Below are positions 44,055 to 53,000 of a DNA stretch of 64,000 nt, one piece after another. Within the stretch, counting starts at the first letter, position 1. Each line of letters starts with the position of its first letter. The stretch covers positions 20,927,568-20,991,567 of the forward strand of contig NC_049991.1 in NCBI RefSeq assembly GCF_000003815.2, written 5' to 3'. The stretch is from Branchiostoma floridae (taxonomy: Eukaryota; Chordata; Leptocardii; Amphioxiformes; Branchiostomatidae). The notes under the pieces are model-generated. The model did not search any database. It was not told where the DNA came from and saw only the letters and a list, made by a program, of their open reading frames with translations. The translations under genes were made by a program, and so were the position numbers.

Positions 44055-45390
44055 ATCTATCAGAGCAGTTTTGACAGATTGAGAACGGATGTAGAGGTGA
44101 GCCGGATGAGCCCAAATATCTTCCAGCCGGTTCATGTCAGACTTTGTCAGCCCGTCAAGCGAAGTGCGTGAATGATCATGATGTACGAGGGGCCGGCGAT
44201 GTTCTGACGCGGAAGTCCGCCGTAGTGACAAACTTCTCATGACACTTGGAAGGATGCAGCGTAAAATCAAAGAACCCACGACGTTGTAATAATCCGGCAT
44301 GGCTCTCATGAGACAAGCCGAGTTTGTAATACGCATACTGATTTTTCAAGTATATATTTATATTTTTCTGTTTCATGTTTCGATGTGGCGAAGGACCCAT
44401 ACGACTAGTTTCTATGCTGTAGCTTTTTGAATACTCTTTGTATAAAATTTCTTTAGAATTAGTTATTGCAATGTATGTGACAAGACAATAGGGTTCTAGT
44501 TTTGTGTGTTATCAAACTCAAAGGTACGCAATTTAGCCGTCGGCTGCTATGTACCTGGTTAATAGAGTTAAGATTATAAACCTTTCATTCGTTAATTCAT
44601 GGGTAGAAAATGCATCGTATGCGATAAAGTATATACCCACTAGACCTACATGCATTTAAAAACATAATTCAGTATTCTACTGAACTGCCCAAGTACCCTC
44701 TTGTCAAATGATGAAATCTCAGTCTATGGCTGAATACAAAGAGTCTTACAAGGTCTGACAAACGTTAGGTTACAAAAATAATTTTAGGGGCATCTGAGAT
44801 GAAACGGTGAAAGTAAAAGTGAAAGTTGCTCCTTAACAGGATGTAACCCGAGTCTGTAATGTGATCCCATCCCTGATGTATGTGTAATGACAGCTCGTTA
44901 TCCCCCATGCTTCACTAATCCGCATCTCCTCTCCACCTCACGCACAGGTGCACGGGGCCGACCACGTGGGCGGAGACCACCAACCGCGTTGCCACACTTC
45001 TCCCCACGCCTCAAGGCTCTCTTATTTAAGGAATCAGGGCACTATCTGTAGTGTTCAGGCGAAGAGTGGCTATCCGGCCTAGCGGACACTTCGAGCAACA
45101 GAGAAGTCAGCGATACAGAGGCAACAAGTAACTATCACCTTTTCAAGATGTCACCCTGGAGACCAGACTGTAAGGTTAGATCCACTCACACAGGAAAGGA
45201 CGCTTACTCTTTCCGATACGTGTGGTGGGTTCTTTGACGTGCTCGAGGTTTGGCTCTCCCCGAACACGGGACCTCCATTTAACGTCCTAACCGAAGGAGC
45301 TCTCTAACCGAAGCCAGGTACTCATTTTCATCAGAGTGAAGTTCTATACAGTAGAGAACAGGAGCGCGTTTGACGGTACGTACTGGCATC
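44055..45390. other. Unassigned stretch upstream of the GPCR gene
   Basis: Minus frames at 43998-44336 and 44176-44400 show no domain. 44548-44600 matches 61250-61295 ('gtacctggtt(a/g)atagagtta'), a dispersed repeat. 45255-45290 is a SINE-tail fragment on the minus strand. 'TTATTTAAGG' at 45021 is TATA-like but isolated. Confidence 0.4.
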
Positions 45391-45391
45391 T

Positions 45392-46030
45392 TCCTTGGGG
45401 ACAACTGAAAGTCTCCACTGCGAAGTTTAGTACGTCATTACCCTCGTTTTGCTAACCCACGAGAGACGCATTTACGTGACGCTCAGCTCAGGCGAACAGT
45501 GACAATCTGAACCTCGTGCTGGGTAGAAAGCTGCAACTTGTCAACATTCGTTAATGCAGGCCTTGGAGACAACTGGAGGTCTCCACTGCGAAGTTAACTG
45601 CGTCACTGACGATCGCTCGTTCCTACCAAAGCCCCAGTTTACCCGCTCTGCATGATGCAGCCTTTGGTGACCACAGAAGCTCCCCACTGCGATGTTTAAT
45701 ACGTAACCATTGGTTACTTCACGACTTGCGAGAATCACCTACAGCGTATATACCTAAGTGTTTACTCGAGAAGAAGAGGTTGGACCGGCGGGTGGGGAAA
45801 ACGGACAGTGGCGCTCGTCTCCGCTGTGGTGATGAAAGGCTACCAAGGCTGCAGGTACTTATTAACACTTTCCTTGGGGGCAACTTGGAGTCTCTACAGC
45901 GAAATTCATTACGGGTAAAGTTCAGAAATCCTAGAACGTCTGCAGTCGATCAGAGGTCGTAGCGATTAGTCCTGGCTTACCGGCATTGGGAGCAACTCCA
46001 ACTCTCCTCTGCGAAGTTTAGATTGATCAA
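45392..46030 (+). repeat. Five spaced copies of a 'TCTCCACTGCGAAGTTTA' motif
   Basis: Copies at about 45392, 45561, 45662, 45871 and 45985: CCTTGGGGACAACTG(G/A)A plus GTCTCCACTGCGAAGTTTA, followed in four by a form of '(T/C)ACGTCA'. Spacing is 100-210 bp. The core resembles the CTCACCGCTGTGAGTTTTAA motif of the 13-34 kb arrays. At 45822 an additional TCTCCGCTGTGGTG copy is present. The cluster lies 1.7-2.3 kb upstream of the GPCR start codon; promoter role is conjecture. Confidence 0.6.
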
Positions 46031-46089
46031 GATTGCCTGTCGGATCCATCGCAGCGCTACATTGGACGTGGCTGCCGCGACACCTTACA

Positions 46090-46390
46090 GTGTCTCAGAA
46101 TCAACATCGATCGTTCGTAAAACGCCGGCAAGTTCATCTGGACCGGTCTCTTCAGATCGGTGAGTCAAAAATTGAACATTGTCATCGTGCCATTATCGTG
46201 GGTACAGGGGAGGTTTAAACATTTACCGCTGCCAGTGCTGTCTCGCCTGACTACCCAAATGTCACAGTTATAGGATCACCGATAAAGAATGACTCAGAAT
46301 CAACGTAGGTCGTTCATAAAACGCCGGCAAGTTCATCTGGACCCATCTCTTCAGCTTGGTGAGTCAAAAAATTGAACAGGACGCGCGCAA
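46090..46390 (+). repeat. Direct repeat, ~95 bp, 192 bp apart
   Basis: 46096-46180 and 46288-46375 share 'tcagaatcaacat/gta', 'cgttc(g/a)taaaacgccggcaa', 'gttcatctggacc' and 'tcttcag' + 'ggtgagtcaaaaa' at about 88% identity. Confidence 0.75.
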
Positions 46391-47090
46391 GCCATTGTTA
46401 GGGATATAGCGCTGTCAGTGTTGTCTCACGCCTATGTTACACTTGTAAGATCATCGCTATCAACGACTTCAACCCACAGACTTCATTTGGAGCTGTCCAT
46501 TTCTTAGATGAATGAGACAGAGACTTGATTGGCTTTAACATAGGACTGATCAGCTGCGTCTATGTGGCCGAGAGGCTTCTTTCACGTCAGACTTTAGGAA
46601 TCTGTCTCGGCTAGTTGCTGCCAATAACAGCTAGCCGTCCGGGTGGAATTAGACGCGACAAGGTGGCGCGGGAGGTTCACACCGATTACTTACAGTCTTA
46701 CCGAGATACAGGCCGTTTCTCAACGCTGCTTTGTCTTTCTCCAATCGATACACGGACTAGAAGAACGGAAGTACATTTGAATCTGCCTCGCTACTAGGTT
46801 GATGGGGTGAACAATCAACTGCTTCGGAAGCAGAACGCCACCACCGAACAGGCTATTGACAAGTCAGAGATCAAGGAACGATCTTGGGCACTTGCTACAG
46901 ATAACACCCTCGCTCTACAAGCTCAGCGCTATCTACAGCAAGGTGCAAAGGTGTGTAAATACCACTCAATCTTTCTAGAAGTTCAAGCAAAAATAGTCTG
47001 ACGACAAAACGTTTCTCCGGCGTCTTCGTATCGATTCGAAACACCTGCTAGAAAGAACTGAAGACCCGCGGGTCGGCAATAGTCATTTAC
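46391..47090. other. Unassigned upstream stretch
   Basis: Frames at 46615-46797 and 46807-47001 have no domain. Could include untranslated exons or regulatory DNA of the GPCR gene; nothing in the sequence decides this. Confidence 0.35.
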
Positions 47091-47093
47091 AGG

Positions 47094-47140
47094 GTGTATA
47101 TATAGAACTGATGCTGATCTTTGCTGTCGCCCCGCTCTTT
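47094..47140 (+). promoter_or_regulatory. Candidate TATA-type promoter of the GPCR gene
   Basis: GTGTATATATAGAACTG (47095-47111) is a good TATA match, and a pyrimidine-rich stretch with possible initiators ('ctcgctttaatgtcgactca') follows 25-60 bp later. It lies about 580 bp upstream of the start codon, with no ATG-led frame of note between except short ones. Transcription data would be needed; the first exon may lie elsewhere. Confidence 0.3.
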
Positions 47141-47681
47141 CTTCTCGCTTTAATGTCGACTCAGATCAACATCTAGACGAAACAAAGACGCATTTCGAAG
47201 TTCCGCCCGTCTGCTGTCAAGTTCGACGCTGATCTTGTAAATTTGAGGTTTGGCTCGTTGACAGAAAGCAACTGTTTTGTTAGTGGCAAAGAGCGTGGGA
47301 GATCAGTGCGGGATTTACTGACGTAGATAACAAGACAAAAAATAGGCGACTTTCAAGGCACTTTCTTTCATCGACTTATTAAGAACTCTAACTGAGAAAT
47401 ACCCTGGCAGCATAACTGGTTTCGGGTACAAGGACTGAGTGGACAACAGAGTGCTAAGCAGAAGGCAACGGATAGGTTTCAGCTATTTCATACCAGTGCG
47501 TACCCATATTATTGCATAAGAACTGTAGCAGGTTTTTTAAACGTGCTCAATGGGTGTTTCTTCTCTAGAAAGGACTTAAATCTTACAGTGTACCTTTCGC
47601 AGGACTGGATGCTATTCAAGTAGTGCGAAAAACAAGGACAAGTCGTAGATTCGCATATTTATCAAGCGTTATCTGGACAGG

Positions 47682-47943
47682 ATGTCTACCGAGGATGTCT
47701 ACTCCAACTTCTCGGGGCTACCCTCGTGTCGCCCCGAAGGGATGCCCGCCAACGTGACGGTGGAGGCGGAGGAGTCCGGGGACTCGGGCGTCATTCCCAG
47801 CACGTTCATCGCGGTGTTCTTCACGCTGATCTGCCTAATGGGGGTGGTGGGGAACGCGCTGTGCTTCTACGTGCTGTGCCTCAAGTCATCGCCGAGGTCC
47901 ACCATCACCGTCTACATCCTAAGCCTCGCTACTGCAGACACAG
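47682..47943 (+). CDS. Exon 1 of a urotensin-II-receptor-like class A GPCR
   Basis: Codes for residues 1-87 (plus one base of codon 88) of a G-protein-coupled receptor acting at the plasma membrane. The N-terminus is short and extracellular, with glycosylation sites N9-F-S and N24-V-T. TM1 spans about 42-66 and has the class A signature GVVGNALCF (N1.50 = N58). Intracellular loop 1 is LKSSPRSTIT. TM2 begins at 77 and has SLATAD, the conserved Asp2.50 at 86. The GTAAGG donor at 47944 gives a phase-1 intron, and GC-rich codon use contrasts with the AT-rich flanks. The ATG in GACAGGATGTCT is the first in frame; an in-frame second Met at 21 lies before TM1. Spliced to exon 2, it aligns with urotensin-II receptors over TM1-TM4 by eye; somatostatin, opioid and galanin receptors are the next relatives. 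The gene is incomplete here. Exon-edge copies follow in the intron. Confidence 0.92.
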
Positions 47944-47969
47944 GTAAGGCCCCAGGCTTTAATAAATTA

Positions 47970-48800
47970 TTAGTCTCGATACGGCAGACACAGGTTAGGC
48001 CCCTGACAGCGCTGTGCTTCTACGTGCTGTGCCTCAAGTCATCGCCGAGGTCCACCATCACGGTCTACATCCTCAGCCTCGCTACTGCAGACACAGGTAA
48101 GGCTCGCTGTGATACATCATTAGCCTCGCTACTGCAGACACAGGTACGGCCCCTGGCTTTAATACACCATTAGCCTCGCTACGGCAGACACGGGTAAGGC
48201 TCACTCTAGTACATCCTCAGCCTCGCTACTGCAGACACAGGCAAGGCTCGCTCTAGTACATCCTTAGTCTCGCTACTGCAGACACAGGCAAGGCTCGCTC
48301 TAGTACATCCTTAGCCTCGCTACTGCAGACACAGGTAAGGCTCGCTCTAGTACATCCTTAGCCTCGCTACTGCAGACACAGGAAGGCCCCAAAATTAGTA
48401 CATCCTTAGGCTCACTACTGCAGACACAGGTAAGGCTCGCTCTAGTACATCCTTAGCCTCGCTACTGCAGACACAGGAAGGCCCCAAAATTAGTACATCC
48501 TTAGGCTCGCTACTGCAGACACAGGTAAGGCCCCAATATAAGTACATCCTTAGCCTCGCTACTGCAGACACAGGTAAGGCCCCAAAATCGGTACATCCTT
48601 AGCCTCGCTACTGCAGACACAGGTAAGGCCCCGAAATTGGTACATCCTTGGCCTCGGTAGGCCAAACACAGGTACTTAGGCTAACTACTGCAGACATAGG
48701 CTCCTCGCTTTGATACATCCTTAGCCTCGCTACGGCAGACACAAGTAAGGCTCCTCATCTTGATACATCCTTACTAGCCTCGCTACAAAACACACATGTG
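47970..48800 (+). repeat. Minisatellite made of copied 5' splice junctions, ~47 bp
   Basis: About 17 units of 'GTACATCCTTAGCCTCGCTA' + CTGCAGACACAGGTAAGG + 'ctcgctctag' follow exon 1. Each unit is the last ~30 bp of exon 1 (TM2 codons YILSLATADT), the donor and the first ~15 bp of intron. Roughly nine units keep a full CAG|GTAAGG or similar; others read CAGGCAAGG or CAGGAAGG, which would not splice. The early units are closest to exon 1; units after about 48650 are decayed. Unit length (47-48 bp) is not a multiple of three. Confidence 0.93.
48009..48103 (+). pseudogene. In-frame duplicate of exon 1's 3' end with its donor site
   Basis: Exact in-order copy of 47856-47950, shifted by 153 bp (51 codons). 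It covers the second half of TM1, loop 1, the start of TM2 and the GTAAGG donor (48097). I see only two differences inside the coding part, ACC to ACG and CTA to CTC, both synonymous. The reading frame stays open from exon 1 through the intervening 65 bp, so use of the second donor would insert 51 residues without a frame change and with the same phase-1 junction. Such an insert would duplicate half of TM1 and is hard to reconcile with a normal receptor fold, so it is more likely a non-functional by-product or an alternative isoform. Confidence 0.85.
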
Positions 48801-50100
48801 AGGGTCAATTTCATGTTGCAAATTCTGGAATATAGTAAGCCAAGAACAATATATGGCAAAACAAAGTTGGTGGGTCAGTTAATTAGGCAGGAGGGCCATA
48901 AACTGATTTACGGTCATTGAGCAGGTACGAGGTGGGGTTTTTCTAAAATCGTCATAATACTGAAGCATATGCTGTTATTGCCATGAAAAGTGAATAACAC
49001 ATGTGTATGTGAAAGGACAAGCGTAGAGCGACGTATTTTTGTCATAGGAAAAGATGTTTGAATTTTTACGGGAAAATGTACAAAGAAATACGATACTAAG
49101 ACCCGTTTAACATTACGCTGGGGTTAGACTCAGCGAGACTCACGGCAATGACCTTCACAGACAAGGAAAAGTAATGACTATGCGAATCGCAATTCCGCTG
49201 CACGGGGGACCTGAGAAATTCTAACTGAAAGCACTTTAGACTGTTCAGCTAGCAGAGTCTTGGGGGCATTGGGCTAAATGGAACTAGCTGTCGATGTGAA
49301 TGGTAGTAAAGAACCGGAGTTGCGTCAAGAGGGATTGGCACATGACTTGGAAACGAAAAGCTCCTCAAGCTGGCTTTCAGAAGAGACATGTTCCAAAGTG
49401 TGGCCAAGGTCATTGAGGTGTCCTTAAATGAACCGATTGGTCATATAGATGATAATGATGGGGTCTTCGCGGCTTGTGGGAGATGTGGAAATACGACGTT
49501 GAAAGAAAAGCAATTAGAAGTGGTTTGCAGATGGGGATTTAGATTGTCGGCAAGGCGGAATAGAAATTGGTCATTTAGATGGTGAATAAGGAACAGAGAC
49601 ATTTCGCGTTTGCAGTGCCCTCCGCGAGAGATTAGATCGCTCAGAAGGTGTTTATTTCAAGACCAGGGCGGAAGAAGTTAGACGTGTATGTATTGACTTG
49701 TTCAGCCAGCTCATTCTAGTGGCACTGCAGAAGATGGATAGATGTCACTTGAAATGTCCGGAAGTAAATCTCCTAATTTCATCCAGCTGCAGATATTGAA
49801 TTGCCATTCAATATTCTTTACCTAGATGTCAAACCATCGATGAAAACCACCGATGAAAAGCCGTGGATTTGATACAAGGTAGAAACAGCGCAGTTCCAGT
49901 GGTCTTCATCCATCCATACCAATCGGGTGTTCTCAATGTGTCAGAGTATTTATAACATTAGTTTTTTTTAAACATTAGTCAATGGCTTAAACTGTTGTTT
50001 TTATTTGAGACTCTAATTATTTTAATTGCAGGCGCTAATTATTGCATCACCCTATATTAGAACACGCGATGGAGATAAAGACAGTGCAGAACCAGTGGTA
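48801..50100. other. Intron 1, unassigned part
   Basis: 49700-49830 carries a copy of the CTGCAGA/CTGAAGA..GAAA(T/C)GTCCGG repeat ('cagctcattctagtgg', 'cacttgaaatgtccgg', 'catttcatccagctg'; compare 18600-18745). The rest is AT-rich, with no exon recognised; the frame at 49388-49585 has no domain. Confidence 0.45.
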
Positions 50101-50107
50101 GTTATCT

Positions 50108-50315
50108 AGTCTCTACCAGACGGCCTACGCTGGCCGTTATATGGAAAATAATTTGCCAGGGGAGTTTCGGCTGTTAGAAGAGTTAACCGGACTCCAGAAA
50201 GGGAAACACGAATCTTTAGAAGCGTGGACTGACTCCCCTGGCCTATTTTTTTGTGCCGAATTCTACGATCCCCGCATCCCCGTAGGAGGGCCTTGGTGGA
50301 GACTAGTAGTTAACC
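50108..50315. mobile_element. Foldback element family 10 (in intron 1)
   Basis: Left end TCTAGTCTCTACCAGACGGC + CTACG; right end CCCCGTAGGAGGGCCTTGGT + GGAGACTAGTA. About 20 of 27 positions pair. Inside, 'ttgccaggggagt' and 'actcccctggcc' also pair. A 73-residue frame crosses it but is an artefact of the palindrome. Confidence 0.65.
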
Positions 50316-50385
50316 ACGGAGGACCCTGTGTCCATTTGTCTGGCTGTGATGAGGATCAGTAGTCAGACGTTAATGAGTCTCTGTA

Positions 50386-50510
50386 TAGCCTCCTTCACCG
50401 GCGTCTCTAGGGCCTTGGCGAAAGTTGTCAATTCGCGATTTTTATCTGGGAATACGACGCGCCAACAAAAACTTTTGCCAAGGCCCTAGAGACGCCGGTG
50501 AAGGAGGCTA
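50386..50510. repeat. Near-perfect 41-bp inverted repeat (hairpin)
   Basis: The left arm 50386-50426 (TAGCCTCCTTCACCGGCGTC...) and right arm 50470-50510 pair at 40 of 41 positions, around a 43-nt loop. The arms share 'CTCC(T)...GGGCCTTGG' features with the ends of the neighbouring foldback at 50108-50315, so it is probably a young foldback transposon. As RNA it would form a long dsRNA stem inside intron 1. Confidence 0.9.
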
Positions 50511-51280
50511 TCTCTGAAGAAGTCGATGGAGGGATAAACAGTGGGTCTGCAATAGGCTAACAGGGCACATAATATCACTCGTCTGTCAGATGATATGTCT
50601 CCGTGGATCTTATTCCGTGGATCGGTGGGTTGGAGTTCAATCGTGGGGTCGGCTTAGCTCGGACATCTTGTATGGGATTGTATTCATCTGTACTTTGGGT
50701 CATACTAACTAGATTGTGGCGCCAGATGCCGGTTCACATTTGTTTTGAAAAGTTTTACTTTGTACTATTTCTATAACTTACCCTCATGTTGGATTCGCAC
50801 ATAAAAGTACTGCGTGGTGAAGATAGATGGAAGACTGTGCAGGTAGTGAGCACGGATGCTGCCGAACCTTCCAGTTTTAATTAGTCCGCGATGTGAGCGG
50901 CTTCCGAGATGAGACCTTAATGAGTCTTTAGGGGGACATTCGGCAACAATCAAAGATTCCAGTGACGTGGATGCACCAGTGTAGGTAGAGGGTTATATAA
51001 ATTGTTTTCCTATCTCCTTTTCGAATTTATTATTTTATACAGCAAACGAAATTGGCAATCCAAGTATTCTGACACTGTTACAAATGGCCCGACCTGGTTT
51101 AAGGATAATGGCAAAATATTTCATTACGCTCCAGAATTTTGAACTCTTGAATTTTGATATTTCTAACTTGTGAAACCCAGAAGAATCCGAATTGCAACAT
51201 AGTACTAAAAGTATTCGCATTATTAGGGTATTTTTTATATTTAACTTGAGCCTTCGAAAATAGGTGAATGTAATTGTTAC
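50511..51280. other. Intron 1, unassigned part
   Basis: No exon or element recognised; AT-rich after about 51000. Confidence 0.4.
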
Positions 51281-51284
51281 TTCA

Positions 51285-51470
51285 ATATACACCATGACGT
51301 CACTGTTCTACGCATTGACGCAAGTCATGATCTAGCAGTTGTTTTGGCACTGCAGTTGTTTTCATGTTAGTTAATATCTGTTAATTGTTTTCTTTTGCTT
51401 TTTCCTGTTTACATTCTTGCTTCATCGTTCTACGCGTTGACGTCTTTTATTTTCGTCATTAATTCGGGAA
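51285..51470 (+). pseudogene. Diverged copies of exon 2's start and 3' splice site
   Basis: 51398-51450 (TTTTCCTGTTTACATTCTTG + CTTCATCGTTCTACGCGTTG) is a diverged copy of the acceptor and first ~45 bp of exon 2. It is preceded, as in the real exon, by a 'cactgcagttgttt(tc)atgttag' and T-rich tract. A still weaker copy, 'cactgttctacgcattgacg', is at 51299-51318, again followed by 'gcagttgtttt'. AG of the acceptor is lost (CCTG). Confidence 0.7.
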
Positions 51471-51699
51471 CTGTAATTTGTCGTATGCAAAAACCTGCTA
51501 AATGCTTCTTTCATGTTTACGGAAGGGAATACATTGTTTTTCTTACTCCCATACTTCTCCTTCTAGTAGCCAAAACTAGTATATCCTCTTTTTTACCATT
51601 ATACTTATCACCGTTCATTGTCATATTTAACGTTACCTTTCTTATGTTTCTACAATGTGCTTGCAATTATCCTCCGGGCATGAACCTGCAAATAAACTT

Positions 51700-51775
51700 T
51701 CATTAATGATTTCAGTTTACATACTGGCCTCGCCCTTCTACGCGTCCACGTACTTCACGAACCTAGCGTTTCAGT
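51700..51775 (+). pseudogene. Close copy of exon 2's start with an intact 3' splice site
   Basis: After a TTTCAG acceptor (51711-51715), 51716-51768 repeats the first 53 bp of exon 2 with about three changes (ATC to ATA, TTT to TTC, CTG to CTA), then diverges at the codon for the conserved Trp of extracellular loop 1. It lies 116 bp upstream of the true exon. Splicing here would give the correct protein sequence for 17 residues and then run into intron sequence, so it could act as a decoy acceptor. Confidence 0.85.
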
Positions 51776-51831
51776 TGAAAACTGCAGTTGTTTGTATGTT
51801 AGAAACTTTCTATTTTTTCTATGTTTTTCAG

Positions 51832-52115
51832 TTTACATCCTGGCCTCGCCCTTCTACGCGTCCACGTACTTTACGAACCTGTGGTACTTCGGTGACGTCG
51901 GCTGCCGCCTCATCGCCGCCGTGGACGTCCTGACGCTGAACGCCGCCACCTTCACGCTCACCGTCATGTGTCTTGAGCGCTACCTGGCCGTCGTCGACCC
52001 CATCAAGTCTTTGAAGTGCCGCTCCGTCTCGCTGTCACGTGTGCTGTCAGGTGTGATCTGGGTGCTGGCGCTAGGACTGTCCCTTCCCATGGCGCTGTCT
52101 ACGGAACTCCAGGAG
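51832..52115 (+). CDS. Exon 2 of the urotensin-II-receptor-like GPCR
   Basis: Follows a strong acceptor (T-rich tract, TTTTTCAG at 51824-51831), continues in phase 1 and codes for residues 88-182. It completes TM2 (YILASPFYASTYF), then extracellular loop 1 with Trp (NLWYFGDVGC) and the Cys3.25 that forms the conserved disulfide. TM3 follows, with Asp in AAVDVLTLNAATFTLTVM (position 3.32, the ligand-facing Asp shared with urotensin, somatostatin and opioid receptors) and an ERY version of the DRY motif (LERYLAVVDP). Loop 2 is basic (KSLKCRSVSLSR), and TM4 is GVIWVLALGLSLPMAL with Trp4.50. It ends ELQE before GTAAGG (52116), phase 0. FGDVGCR and TFTLTVM..ERY resemble urotensin-II receptors most closely. 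The exons for loop 2 and TM5-TM7 were not found in the remaining 11.9 kb. Confidence 0.93.
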
Positions 52116-52189
52116 GTAAGGGCTAAAGTTTAAAGTCACGTGATTAAGTGTTCCGCCATGTTGTTAAAGGGTTATGACGTGTTCGGTCA

Positions 52190-52580
52190 GGGGTCATCAG
52201 ACTGCTGGCAAGGGGACTGTCCCTCCCCACGGCGCTGTCTACTGAAATTCAGGAGGTAAGGGCTCTGTCTATAGTTTGCACTCACGTGGCTTTGCTTTCA
52301 GCCATGTTGCACGATTAAAAAGATATGTCGTGGTCAGTCAGAGGTTATCAGAGTGCTGACGCTAGGACTGCCCGTTCCCATAGCCCTCTCCACTGAAGTT
52401 TGGGATGTAATCATAAGGGCTTAATCTATAGCTTGCAGTCACGTGATTTCAGCTTTCCGCCATGTTGGATGGTTAAGGGGTAAGACGTGTCCGGTAAGGG
52501 GTATCAAAGTGCTTTCGCTGGGACTGCCCCGTCCCATGACGTCTAATGAACTTTAGGATACAAAGGTTCTGTCTAAATTT
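52190..52580 (+). repeat. Three tandem copies of exon 2's end with 5' splice site
   Basis: After the real exon end, the block 'gctggcgctaggactgtccc...gctgtctac(g/t)gaa' + '(c)aggaGGTAAGGGCT' recurs at about 52202-52270, 52350-52425 and 52508-52575, at ~150 bp spacing. Each block carries the following intron sequence ('tatagtttgca', 'tcacgtg', 'gccatgttg'). The first copy keeps AGGAG|GTAAGG; the second has GGATGTAAT and the third lacks a donor. Copies diverge with distance, so the array grew away from the exon or is aging with distance. Confidence 0.88.
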
Positions 52581-52589
52581 TGGGTGATT

Positions 52590-53000
52590 TAGTTGATTAG
52601 AGGAAATGAAGTACTTTATAGTTTGCAGTTGCGTGACTGACATTCCCCCCATGTTGAGTGGTTAAAGTCATGTGCCAGGTTTTATAGCTTATTGCTCATT
52701 GTGTTATAAATCCTTAGTTCAATTGTTCCTTCTCCATTGTGTTATAGATTATCTGTTTAGACTTCACTGCGTTATTGTTTGTTTGTAGTCAATTCGTCAG
52801 TGTTATAGTTTATTCATTTATTGTTCATTGTTCATCGTCTTACAGTATATTCGTTAATCGCCAATTGTTCTAGTGTTTGTTTGTAATTTATCATAGTATA
52901 TATTTATACTTCATTTTCTTATTGCTTGTTAGTTTGTAGTATATATGTCATTGTGTCATGGTTTATTTGTTTATAGTTCTTTGTATTATACCGTCAAAAT
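52590..53000. repeat. T-rich degenerate repeats
   Basis: 52676-52993 has a dozen variants of 'cattgtgttatagtttatt' and 'gtttgtttgtag'. Low complexity; several give weak acceptor-like AGs. Confidence 0.55.
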
